NCBI GenBank assembly: GCA_021790935.1
Contig: JAJYFL010000001.1
Span: 62,001-126,000, forward strand
Direction of reading: 5' to 3'
Source of the DNA: a bacterium
GTDB lineage: Bacteria; Vulcanimicrobiota; Vulcanimicrobiia; Vulcanimicrobiales; Vulcanimicrobiaceae
Length of the DNA stretch: 64,000 bases
The translations under genes and the position numbers were made by a program. Numbering within the stretch: the first letter of the stretch is position 1; the number at the start of each line of letters is the position of its first letter. The notes below the pieces were generated by a model. The model was not told the origin of the DNA, did no database searches, and worked only from the letters and a program-made list of their open reading frames with translations. Shown here piece after piece: positions 17,427 through 25,092 of the stretch.

Positions 17427-20400
17427 GCGCCGGCTCTCCCTCACGCGGCGAGAGCTGCGCGGAGACGATCGAACTGACGCCTGGTTCGCCCATCGTTACG
17501 CCGTACATGCGTTCGGCCATCTCCATCGTCTGCTTGTTGTGCGTGACGACGATCATCTGCGCGTCGCCTGCAAGCTCTCGCACCATCTGCGAGAAGCGCT
17601 CTACGTTCGCATCGTCCATCGCCGCATCGACCTCGTCGAGCAGGTAGAACGGTGACGGCCGGACGGCGATGAGCGCGAAGATCAGCGCGGCGGCGGTCAT
17701 CGCGCGTTCGCCGCCGGAAAGAGCGGCGAGCGGCATCGATTTCTTGCCGGGCGGCTGAACCGCAATTTCGATACCGGTCTCCGAGAGATTCTCGGGATTG
17801 GTCTGCCACATCTTCGCTTGGCCGCCCGGAAACAGTTTGACGAACGTCTGCGCGAACGCGCCGGCGACGGCTTCGAACGTTTCGTTGAAGCGCACCTGCG
17901 TCTGCTGTTCGATTTCGCGGATCGACTGCAGCAGCGTCTCGCGCGCGCGGGTGAGATCGTCCAGCTGCTCGCGCAGAAACGTCTCGCGCCGCGCGAGCTC
18001 GTCTCGATCCGCCTCCGCGTTCAGATTGACGTTCGAGAGGCGCGCCAACTCCTCGCGTAGACGCGGAAGTTCGTCGGCGACGCCGTCGGGCTCGCCGGCA
18101 TAGCGCCCCTCGACGTCGCGGCATTCGTCGTCGGTTGCGGGATTCTGCGCGAACTGCGAAACGAGCATGCCGAGCTCGGCCTCGATCTCGGCCAAGCGCG
18201 TGCGATGGCGTTCGCCCCCCGCCGCCGCCTCGCGTTCTTCGAGCTCGGCTCCGCGCGCATCCGATTCGATTCTGAGCAGCTCGGCGCTGAGGCGCTCGCG
18301 TTCCTTACGCGCCGCCTCGAAGGCAGCGTCGCTCTCCGCCGCGCCGGCGCGCAACTCTTCAACGTGCGCGCCGGCGCGGTCGGTTTGCGATACGAGTTGC
18401 GCGATCTCGGCGAGCATCCGTTCGCGCGCGCCGCGAGCGCGCGCCCCATCGGCGTCGAGGATGCCCAAACGCGCTTTCGCTCCGTCGCGCTCGGCGCCCA
18501 GCGCCGCATACCGTTCGCGCAGATCGCCGGCGAGCGCGGCGGCATCCGACCGAACCGTTTCGGCTTCGGCGATACGCTCGCGGGCGAGAGCGAGCTCCGC
18601 CTCCAGGCGCACGCGCTCCTCGTCGCTGCGCGTTTCCTGCGGACGCACGTTCTCGAGCTCCCGCTCTCTGGCGCGCGCCTCCCGAGCGCGCGACGTCAGG
18701 TCGGCGACCAGCGCGCGCGCGGTTTCGTGTTCGGATTGCATGCGCTCGATCTCGGCGCTCAAACTCACCAACTCCGCGCGTACTTCGGCGATCTTCAGCT
18801 CGGTCGCGCGCAGCCTCTCTTTCGCGCCGTCCCGCAAGGCAACCGCCTCCTCGCTGCGGCGCGCCGCCTCGCGCGCGGCGCTCTCCAAACGCTCGAGCTC
18901 GGCGCGCATCTCGATCTGCCGCCCGCGCAGCGTCTGCGCCTGCGCGCGGCGCGACAGGATCGATTTCTCTCGCTTGTAACGACCGCCCGTGATCGCACCG
19001 CCGCCCGCAATCTGCTCGCCGGTCAGCGTCACGATGGTATCGCGCACGCCGCGGTCACGCGCGAGAGCGATACCGGTCTGGAGCGTATCGACCACCAGGA
19101 CGCCGCCGACCAGAAACTTGATCACGCTTTCGTACTGCGGCTGGGTGCGGACCAGCGTGTGCGCGTAGCCGATCACGCCGCGCACCGCGCGCAGGCCGGC
19201 CGAGACCACCTTGCCTTCGCGGCCGCCCAGCGCGTCGAGCGGCAGGAAGGTCGCGCGGCCCGTCTCCTTGACGTTTAGATAATCGATCGCGCGCTCGGCG
19301 TCCTCCGAGGTGCGCGTCACGATGTTGGAGAGGCGCGCCCCGAATGCGACGTCCATGGCACGCGCGTACTGCTCGTCGGTCGCTATCAGGTTGCTGACGA
19401 CGCCTTCGATGCCGTGCAGCTCGCGGCGCTGCCAGGCCTCTACGACGGCGCGCGTCCCGGGGACGTGGCCCTCAAGCGAGGCTTCCAACTCTTCGATCGT
19501 ATGCAGACGCGAGGCAGCTGCGGCCACTTCGCTCGAGTATTCGCGATATGCGGTCGCCGCGTGCGAGAGATCCCTCTGGGCCTGCGCGACGGCACGTTCT
19601 GCATCCTCCGCGCTGCCCGCCGCGTCGAAGGCCTGCGTCTCGAGCGCCGTCAGCCGCGATTCGCGCTCCCCAAAACGGTGAGTCGCCGCGCCCTGCGCGA
19701 TCTCGAACTCTTCGGCGCGCGCGCGCGCTGCGTGCGCCTCGCGTTCCAAACGTTCCGCTTCGGCCCGCGCGTTCTCGCTCTGCACGCGCCGTTCGGCGCG
19801 CCGGGCCGCGTGCTCGGAGGCCGCCGCCTCGACCGCGCGCAGCTGCGTGAAAATCTGGTCGAGCGCCCCGCGCGATTCCGCAAGCGCGGCCTGCGCCCGT
19901 AGTTCGCGCTCGCGCGCGGTTTCGAGCTCGGCGGACAGCGGTGCGATACGCCCTTCCAACTCCGCGACCGCCGCTTCGAGCGTCTCGCGTTCGTACCGTA
20001 CGCGCGCCGCATCCTCGGAGATCTGCGTGCTCTGCGCTTCGAGCGCCTCGCGCCGCGCGAGCGCTCCGGCGTAATCGGCCTCGACGCTCGCAAGCTGCGA
20101 GCGCAGCGACTGGCTTCGCGTGCGACATTCTTCGAGAGCGAGCTCGTGCGTGTACGCCCGCGTACGCATCTCGGCCAGCCGCGCGCGCAGCGCCGCGGCC
20201 CTGGCGGCAGCAACGCCGCGCAGCTCCTCGTTTTTCCCGAGTTCCGTTTTGAGCGCCTCGCGCTCCGCGCGGCGGGAGGCGCTCGCTCGCACGTAGGCCA
20301 AGATTTCGAGATCGCGCACGCGCGCGCTCAATTTGCGGTACCGCCTCGCCCGCCGGACCTGGGTCTCGAGTTCCGGGATGCGCCGCTCGAGCTCGGCAAT

Positions 20401-20982
20401 CAAGTCGTTGACGCGAATCGCGTTGGCTTCGGTTTGGTCCAACCGGCGCAGCGACTCGTTCTTGCGCGCCAGGAACCGGTTGATGCCGGCCGTCTCCTCG
20501 AAGAGCGCTCGCCGGTCCGTGGGCTTGCTCGTGAGCACCGCATCGATCTGACCCTGCGAGACGATCGCGTAGCTCCCCGGCCCGAGTCCCGTTCCCATCA
20601 AGAGGTCCTGGATATCGCGCAGCCGGCACTGATTGCGGTTGATATAGTATTCGATCTCGCCCGCTCGGTAAGCCCGGCGCGTGATCTCGACTTCGCTGAA
20701 ATCGATTGGGAGGCGGCGATCGGAGTTGTCGAAGGCGATCGAGACTTCCGCCAGTCCCAGCGGTTTACGTTTCTCGTTGCCGGCGAAGATCACGTCCTCC
20801 ATCTTGCCCGAGCGCAGACTCTTGCTGCTCTGCTCGCCCAGCGCCCAGCGAAACGCGTCGACCAGGTTGGATTTGCCGGAACCGTTGGGGCCGACGATAG
20901 CGGTGATCCCGCCCGCAAATTCGAGCGTGGTCGGTTCCGCGAAGGTCTTGAAGCCAAAAGTCTTGATGCGCTTGAGTTTCAT
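17419..20982 (-). CDS. smc: Chromosome segregation/condensin protein SMC
   Basis: The ATPase of bacterial condensin, which organises and segregates the chromosome. At 1187 aa it has the normal length. Walker A is GPNGSGKS at residues 31-38. The first coiled coil runs to about residue 490. The hinge follows (VPGTRAVVEAW, GIEGVVSNLIATDEQYARAM, KETGRATFLPLDAL, then ITGGRYKREKSILSRR). After the second coiled coil come the signature LSGGERAMTAAAL and Walker B YLLDEVDAAMDD. ATG 20982 shares one base with the rnc stop. The coil regions are very rich in Arg, Ala and Glu, as expected for a GC-rich genome. Partners ScpA and ScpB are not in the window; parA and parB are, at 61969-63629. Confidence 0.97.
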   Translation of the reverse strand: MKLKRIKTFGFKTFAEPTTLEFAGGITAIVGPNGSGKSNLVDAFRWALGEQSSKSLRSGKMEDVIFAGNEKRKPLGLAEVSIAFDNSDRRLPIDFSEVEITRRAYRAGEIEYYINRNQCRLRDIQDLLMGTGLGPGSYAIVSQGQIDAVLTSKPTDRRALFEETAGINRFLARKNESLRRLDQTEANAIRVNDLIAELERRIPELETQVRRARRYRKLSARVRDLEILAYVRASASRRAEREALKTELGKNEELRGVAAARAAALRARLAEMRTRAYTHELALEECRTRSQSLRSQLASVEADYAGALARREALEAQSTQISEDAARVRYERETLEAAVAELEGRIAPLSAELETARERELRAQAALAESRGALDQIFTQLRAVEAAASEHAARRAERRVQSENARAEAERLEREAHAARARAEEFEIAQGAATHRFGERESRLTALETQAFDAAGSAEDAERAVAQAQRDLSHAATAYREYSSEVAAAASRLHTIEELEASLEGHVPGTRAVVEAWQRRELHGIEGVVSNLIATDEQYARAMDVAFGARLSNIVTRTSEDAERAIDYLNVKETGRATFLPLDALGGREGKVVSAGLRAVRGVIGYAHTLVRTQPQYESVIKFLVGGVLVVDTLQTGIALARDRGVRDTIVTLTGEQIAGGGAITGGRYKREKSILSRRAQAQTLRGRQIEMRAELERLESAAREAARRSEEAVALRDGAKERLRATELKIAEVRAELVSLSAEIERMQSEHETARALVADLTSRAREARARERELENVRPQETRSDEERVRLEAELALARERIAEAETVRSDAAALAGDLRERYAALGAERDGAKARLGILDADGARARGARERMLAEIAQLVSQTDRAGAHVEELRAGAAESDAAFEAARKERERLSAELLRIESDARGAELEEREAAAGGERHRTRLAEIEAELGMLVSQFAQNPATDDECRDVEGRYAGEPDGVADELPRLREELARLSNVNLNAEADRDELARRETFLREQLDDLTRARETLLQSIREIEQQTQVRFNETFEAVAGAFAQTFVKLFPGGQAKMWQTNPENLSETGIEIAVQPPGKKSMPLAALSGGERAMTAAALIFALIAVRPSPFYLLDEVDAAMDDANVERFSQMVRELAGDAQMIVVTHNKQTMEMAERMYGVTMGEPGVSSIVSAQLSPREGEPALA

Positions 20983-21677
20983 CACCGATTCCGCGCCCGT
21001 AGGGCCTCGAGTGCTTGAGCGGCGGCACCCTGCTGTGCCGCCTTCTTCGACGGGCCGCTACCGCATCCGAGCGCCTCCCCTTTGACGCTCGCGTGCGAAG
21101 TAAAAACCCGGGCGTGCGGAGGACCCGTTCCCTCGTCGTAATACGCGGGCGCGCAACCGAAATGCTCCTGCGCGTACTCCTGCAGCGCGGTCTTCGCGTC
21201 GGCCTCCGCCGCCGCATGATCGACGTATGCAATGTGCTCGCGCTCGATGAATTCGCGGGCTCGCTCGAGGCCGTAGCGCAGGTAGAGCGCCGCAATGAAC
21301 GCTTCGAGGGCGTCGGCCAAGACGGACGCCCGCTCGCCGCCGCCGGCCGCGCGCTCGCCCGTACCCAGCAGCACGAGATCCGAAAAGCCGAGCCGCCTGG
21401 CGCTACGAGCCAGCGCCGCGTCGCTCACGACTGCGGCCTTACGCTTGGTCAGCGCCCCCTCTTCGTCGCCGGGATAGGCGGCGTAAAGGTGGCTCGCCGC
21501 AACGAGGCCGAGGACCGCGTCGCCCAAGAACTCCAAGCGCTCGTTGGATCCGCCGCCCGATTCCGCAGCGGCACTCGGATGCACGAACGCAGCATCGAGC
21601 GCGTCGAGATCTTCCGCCGGAACGCCGGCCAGGTGGAGCAGCGCGCGCAGGCGGCGGCGGCGAGATTCTCCGGCCAT
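20982..21677 (-). CDS. rnc: Ribonuclease III
   Basis: Double-strand-specific endoribonuclease that processes rRNA precursors and structured mRNAs. The protein is 231 aa. The signature NERLEFLGDAVL (45-56) provides the metal-binding acidic residues, and VLADALEAFIAALYLRYG holds the second acidic pair. The C-terminal double-stranded RNA binding domain includes TALQEYAQEHFG and GSGPSKKAAQQGAAAQAL. It follows fabF by 14 bases and precedes smc with a one-base overlap; the rnc-smc order is widespread in bacteria. Confidence 0.96.
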   Translation of the reverse strand: MAGESRRRRLRALLHLAGVPAEDLDALDAAFVHPSAAAESGGGSNERLEFLGDAVLGLVAASHLYAAYPGDEEGALTKRKAAVVSDAALARSARRLGFSDLVLLGTGERAAGGGERASVLADALEAFIAALYLRYGLERAREFIEREHIAYVDHAAAEADAKTALQEYAQEHFGCAPAYYDEGTGPPHARVFTSHASVKGEALGCGSGPSKKAAQQGAAAQALEALRARNR

Positions 21678-21691
21678 CTCACGCGGCCGTG

Positions 21692-22936
21692 CTACGACCG
21701 TACGCGGCCGAAGACCAAGACGCTATTATGGCCGCCGAAACCGAAGGAGTTCGAAAGCGCCGCGTTCACCGTGGCCTTACGTGCGACGTTCGGGACGTAA
21801 TCGAGCGTGCAATCCGGATCGGGTACGTCGTAGTTGATCGTCGGCGGCAGGATGCCGTCGTGAATGGCCATCACGGTCGCGACGCCTTCCAGGCCGCCGG
21901 CCGCGCCCAGCGCGTGTCCGTGCATCGACTTGGTCGAGCTCACCGCCACCCGTGCATCCGGCCCGAAGACCCGCTCGATTGCCTGCGACTCGGCAACGTC
22001 GCCTTGCTGCGTCGACGTACCGTGCGCGTTGATATAGTCGACGTCGCCCGGCTTCAGGCCCGATTTTGCAAGGGCGCGCCGTAGCGCGAGTTCGACGCCG
22101 CAACTCTCGGGATCGGGTGCCACCAAGTTGTACGCGTCGGCGGACTGCCCGTAGCCAAGGAGCTCGCAGTATATCTTGGCTCCGCGCGCTTGGGCGTGCT
22201 CGTATTCCTCGAGCACGAAGATGCCCGCTCCCTCTCCGAGAACGAAACCGTCGCGCTCTTTATCGAACGGCCGGCTCGCCTTCGTCGGCTCGTCGTTGCG
22301 CGTCGAGAGCGCCTTCATCGAACAAAAGCCGCCCACGGCGAGCGGAGATATCGTGGCCTCGGTCCCACCGGCGATCATGGCGACCGCATCGCCGTTCGCG
22401 ATGAAGTTGTACGCCGTGACGATGGCGTCGTTGGCGCTCGCGCAGGCGCTCGCCGTGCTGAACAGCGGGCCGCGAAAGCCATGCTGCATCGAGATGTGCG
22501 CCGGCGCGGCATTGGCCATCAGCATCGGGATGAAGAAGGGTGTCACCTTCGACCAGGTGCCGTTTTTGGCGGCGATAACCGAGTTGTGCCAGAACGTCAG
22601 GATCCCGCCAATCCCCGTGCCGAGCACCGATCCGACGGACCGTTTGAACGCATCGTCCTGCGGGAGAGCTGCGTCTTCGATCGCCTCCCGTGCGGCCACG
22701 AAGGCGTAGAGGGAGAAGCGGTCCATGCGCTTAGCCTCTCTGCGGCCTACGAGCGCATCCGCGTCGAAGTCCTTGACCTCGGCGGCAAAGTGCGTGGCGA
22801 AGTCGCTCGAGTCGAAGGCCGTGATCGGGCCTACCCCGCTCTCTCCCGCCACCAGCCGGCGCCAAAACTCTTCCCGGGTATTTCCGAGGGGCGTCACCGC
22901 GCCGAGGCCGGTAACGACGACACGTCGCTTCTCCAA
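21692..22936 (-). CDS. fabF: Beta-ketoacyl-[ACP] synthase II
   Basis: Condenses malonyl-ACP with acyl-ACP during fatty acid elongation. 414 aa, the standard KAS II length. The nucleophile is Cys165 in TASACASAND, and the two catalytic histidines are in NAHGTSTQQGD and KSMHGHALGAAGG. The glycine-rich SFGFGGHNSVLVF closes the protein. The start is a TTG at 22936 with a weak GGGG ribosome site; no better start lies nearby. No acpP gene precedes it, unlike the common acpP-fabF-rnc order. The upstream gap is shared with the divergent cupredoxin gene. Confidence 0.95.
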   Translation of the reverse strand: MEKRRVVVTGLGAVTPLGNTREEFWRRLVAGESGVGPITAFDSSDFATHFAAEVKDFDADALVGRREAKRMDRFSLYAFVAAREAIEDAALPQDDAFKRSVGSVLGTGIGGILTFWHNSVIAAKNGTWSKVTPFFIPMLMANAAPAHISMQHGFRGPLFSTASACASANDAIVTAYNFIANGDAVAMIAGGTEATISPLAVGGFCSMKALSTRNDEPTKASRPFDKERDGFVLGEGAGIFVLEEYEHAQARGAKIYCELLGYGQSADAYNLVAPDPESCGVELALRRALAKSGLKPGDVDYINAHGTSTQQGDVAESQAIERVFGPDARVAVSSTKSMHGHALGAAGGLEGVATVMAIHDGILPPTINYDVPDPDCTLDYVPNVARKATVNAALSNSFGFGGHNSVLVFGRVRS

Positions 22937-23080
22937 AACCCCAGCAAGTTACGGCGGTGCCGGGCCTTAACCTTCCCCGAAACCGAGGCCGTTTACTCGG
23001 CAGGAGCGTCCTTCATCTTCCCGAGAGCTTCTTGAGATGCGCTTCAACCATACCAAGCGCAGTAAAGGAAGCGTCGTAGC

Positions 23081-23140
23081 ATGAACGATACCGGCCGAAA
23101 TCGGAAGCGCCGGATGATTAAGGAGCACGCAATAGCATGA
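23081..23140 (+). CDS. Possible 19-residue leader peptide upstream of the cupredoxin gene
   Basis: A short open frame, ATG at 23081 to TGA at 23138-23140, encodes MNDTGRNRKRRMIKEHAIA. An AAAGGAAG lies about 10 bases upstream. Its stop overlaps the ATG of the cupredoxin gene as ATGA, so translation could be coupled. The sequence is basic and resembles no family I know. The AAGGAG inside this frame (23119-23124) also serves as the likely ribosome site of the next gene. It could be a chance frame. Confidence 0.3.
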   Translation: MNDTGRNRKRRMIKEHAIA

Positions 23141-23502
23141 AAGGCCTCTTACGCCGATCGGCCCTGCTCGCGATAGCCGTTCTCGGGCTACTCGTGACCG
23201 CAGCCCCGAGTTCGGCGCATCCCAGTATCGACATCGTGGCTTCCAACTGGAAGTTCACGCCCGCCACCATCACCCTCTACGCCGGTGAGACCCGGGAGCT
23301 GCGCCTGACTTCGAGCAGCGGCGTCCACGGACTAGAATCCAAGGCACTCGGGCTGCCCCTCACGGTGATCTCACCCGGCAAATGGGTCAGGGTCAAGGTG
23401 ACGCCCAAGAAGGTCGGCACCTACGTGCTGGGCTGCGCGATCCTGTGCGGCGCCGGCCATAAGAACATGATCCTCACTGTGAAAGTCGTGAACCCACAAT
23501 GA
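23137..23502 (+). CDS. Secreted cupredoxin with a CuA-type site
   Basis: A 121 aa exported copper protein. Residues 1-27 form a signal peptide ending in SSA. The rest is one cupredoxin fold like the soluble domain of cytochrome c oxidase subunit II. The CuA ligand pattern is present: His64 (SSGVHGLES), then Cys100, Cys104, His108 and Met111 in CAILCGAGHKNM, spaced C-x3-C-x3-H-x2-M. The membrane helix of subunit II is missing, and no other oxidase gene is near. The stop overlaps the next start by 4 bases, coupling it to the cytochrome-porin. A role as periplasmic electron carrier for that protein is inferred; a NosZ-like or copper-delivery role is also possible. Confidence 0.82.
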   Translation: MKGLLRRSALLAIAVLGLLVTAAPSSAHPSIDIVASNWKFTPATITLYAGETRELRLTSSSGVHGLESKALGLPLTVISPGKWVRVKVTPKKVGTYVLGCAILCGAGHKNMILTVKVVNPQ

Positions 23503-24629
23503 AACGTCTGATAACCACGGCCGCCGGTCTCACGATTGCGGCCTTCGCGATCTTCGCTCAACGCGCCGACGCCATGCCGCCGTTCGCGCAAGCTTACGGC
23601 GTGAAGTGCAACGTCTGCCACACGCAAGTCCCCATCCTCAACTCGTATGGCCGATACGTCCAACGCACCGGGTACGCCGCGCTCGATCCGCAAGTGCTGA
23701 AGCGCGCTCTACCGGTGTGGTTGGATGACAGTGTCAGTTACGATGCGCAAGGCTCGCCACGGGTAGTGTTCGGCAACGTGGGGCTGCACCTCATCGGCGA
23801 CTTGGGAAACGGCAGCAACAACAACTGGACCTACCACGTCCAGCAATGGATCGTGGACGGCAACCAGGCCGGCGGCCTCGATACGATGTGGCTCGCGTAT
23901 AACAACTTGCTGCACCACGACGGGCATCTTTTCATCGGCAAAGTCGAAGCGCCGGGCCCCTCGCCGTTCAGCCAGTTCTCGGATCTTGCCGCCTTCTCTA
24001 CACCTGAGATCACGGTCGGCGAGCACGCCTACCAGCTCGACGCAAACCGCTGGGGCGTGAAGCTCAACTACGTCCACCACTGGATCGACGCGGAGGCCGG
24101 CTGGCTCGGCAGCGGCGGCGACCTCACCGGCACGGGCGGGGCGAGCGATTTCTCGAGCGATACCGACAAGACGTTCCAGTACAAACTCGCCTATGCAGAC
24201 GCCTCGAATCCGCTCGAGGTCGGCGTCTTCGGATCGCGCGGCTCGTGGCCGCTCGCCGAAGGCGGAGTCGACCAGTACCACTCGCTCGCAGGCTACGTAC
24301 AGCGCGATCCGACCGGAGGTCTACCCGGTGTGCTCGTGGTCTACCAACACGCCTACGACGGAAACGCCGGCGCGGGATTCGGCCCTGCGAACAGCACCGC
24401 ATCGACGTTCGAGCTCTACCAACCGGTACTTGGGCGCGGTCTCATCACGATTCGAAAAGAGTTCACCAACGACGGCCTCGGAACCCAGGCCCAAAGCGGT
24501 GAAGTGAACTTTGCCTATCACCTCGCACGCTACCTGGACTTCTACATCCAAGATGGGTTCGTGCAGAACGGCACGCCGGACTGGCAGGCGATGCTCTGGT
24601 GGACGACACCGCTCAGCGTCGTGAAGTAA
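23499..24629 (+). CDS. Fused monoheme cytochrome c / outer-membrane beta-barrel protein (Cyc2-like layout)
   Basis: A 376 aa exported protein. After a signal peptide (1-25) comes a short cytochrome segment with a single heme site, CNVCH at 37-41, in the context [20 protein letters not shown] followed by [11 protein letters not shown]. That context resembles the heme region of Cyc2-type outer-membrane cytochrome-porins (FARxxGxxCxxCH...LNxFGRxFKxxGY). The remaining roughly 310 residues alternate polar and hydrophobic residues with many Gly, Asn, Trp and Tyr, as in beta-barrel strands. It ends in VVK rather than a terminal aromatic residue. Coupled to the CuA protein, it could move electrons across the outer membrane; function and direction are inference. 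Confidence 0.68.
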   Translation: MKRLITTAAGLTIAAFAIFAQRADAMPPFAQAYGVKCNVCHTQVPILNSYGRYVQRTGYAALDPQVLKRALPVWLDDSVSYDAQGSPRVVFGNVGLHLIGDLGNGSNNNWTYHVQQWIVDGNQAGGLDTMWLAYNNLLHHDGHLFIGKVEAPGPSPFSQFSDLAAFSTPEITVGEHAYQLDANRWGVKLNYVHHWIDAEAGWLGSGGDLTGTGGASDFSSDTDKTFQYKLAYADASNPLEVGVFGSRGSWPLAEGGVDQYHSLAGYVQRDPTGGLPGVLVVYQHAYDGNAGAGFGPANSTASTFELYQPVLGRGLITIRKEFTNDGLGTQAQSGEVNFAYHLARYLDFYIQDGFVQNGTPDWQAMLWWTTPLSVVK

Positions 24630-24647
24630 GCACCTAGGAGGCTGTCG

Positions 24648-24687
24648 GAGCGCAAGCAGGCACATCATCGTCCGCCTGCTTGCGCTC
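24648..24687 (+). terminator. Strong hairpin after the cytochrome-porin gene, probable terminator
   Basis: A perfect 14-base-pair inverted repeat, GAGCGCAAGCAGGC and GCCTGCTTGCGCTC, with a 12-base loop. It begins 18 bases past the stop at 24629. The downstream strand reads TGCATAT, so there is no real U-tract; it may be a weak intrinsic terminator, an mRNA 3' stabiliser, or act in both directions. Confidence 0.5.
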
Positions 24688-24699
24688 TGCATATACCGG

Positions 24700-24729
24700 T
24701 TGACGCCGGCCTGCCCTCGATGCTACAGT
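24700..24729 (+). promoter_or_regulatory. Sigma-70-type promoter of rpmA
   Basis: TTGACG at 24700-24705 and TACAGT at 24724-24729 are separated by 18 bases. The expected transcription start, 6-9 bases after the -10 box, falls at about 24736-24739, at or just before the rpmA ATG (24739). The mRNA would therefore be leaderless or nearly so, and no ribosome-binding sequence is seen in front of the ATG. Confidence 0.55.
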
Positions 24730-24738
24730 ATTGCGGCT

Positions 24739-25020
24739 ATGTTCCAGTTCGATCTGCAACTCTTTGCGTCCAAGAAGGGCGCCGGCTCGACCCGCAACGG
24801 CCGCGATTCCAACGCCCAGCGCCTCGGCGTGAAGAAGTTCGGCGGCCAGAGCGTCGTCTCGGGTAACATTCTCATTCGCCAGCGCGGCACGAAGTTTTAT
24901 CCGGGCGAAAACGTCGGCATCGGAACCGACCACACGCTCTTCGCGCTCGCGGACGGAACGGTCGAGTTTGCGACCCACCGCACCCGCAAGCACGTCCACG
25001 TGCGACCGGCCGCTGCGTAA
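24739..25020 (+). CDS. rpmA: 50S ribosomal protein L27 with cleavable N-terminal extension
   Basis: L27 sits near the peptidyl transferase centre of the 50S subunit. The protein is 93 aa. The N-terminus [20 protein letters not shown] includes the LQLFA/S motif at which the protease Prp removes an extension in Firmicutes and relatives, exposing the functional SKKG end. The body ([36 protein letters not shown]) is typical. Neither rplU nor a prp gene is adjacent, though rplU-prp-rpmA is the common order where Prp is known. A longer frame from 24700 would start inside the promoter and is rejected. Confidence 0.95.
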   Translation: MFQFDLQLFASKKGAGSTRNGRDSNAQRLGVKKFGGQSVVSGNILIRQRGTKFYPGENVGIGTDHTLFALADGTVEFATHRTRKHVHVRPAAA

Positions 25021-25045
25021 CGCGACGCCGGCCGAGCAGACCGAC

Positions 25046-25076
25046 GAGAGGGCCTTCAGGGTCCTCTTCTGTTTTA
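25046..25076 (+). terminator. Intrinsic terminator between rpmA and obgE
   Basis: An 8-base-pair stem, AGAGGGCC with GGTCCTCT (one G-U pair), a 5-base loop at 25055-25059, and TTCTGTTTTA immediately after. It lies 26 bases past the rpmA stop and 17 bases before the obgE start. It could end rpmA transcripts partially, giving more L27 mRNA than Obg mRNA. Confidence 0.6.
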
Positions 25077-25092
25077 TGGGAAAGTAAGTACG

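Noticed and set aside
22937-23136. acpP or another small gene in the gap before fabF
   Set aside because: Reading both strands gives only short frames without ACP's DSL motif; the gap appears to be a divergent control region.
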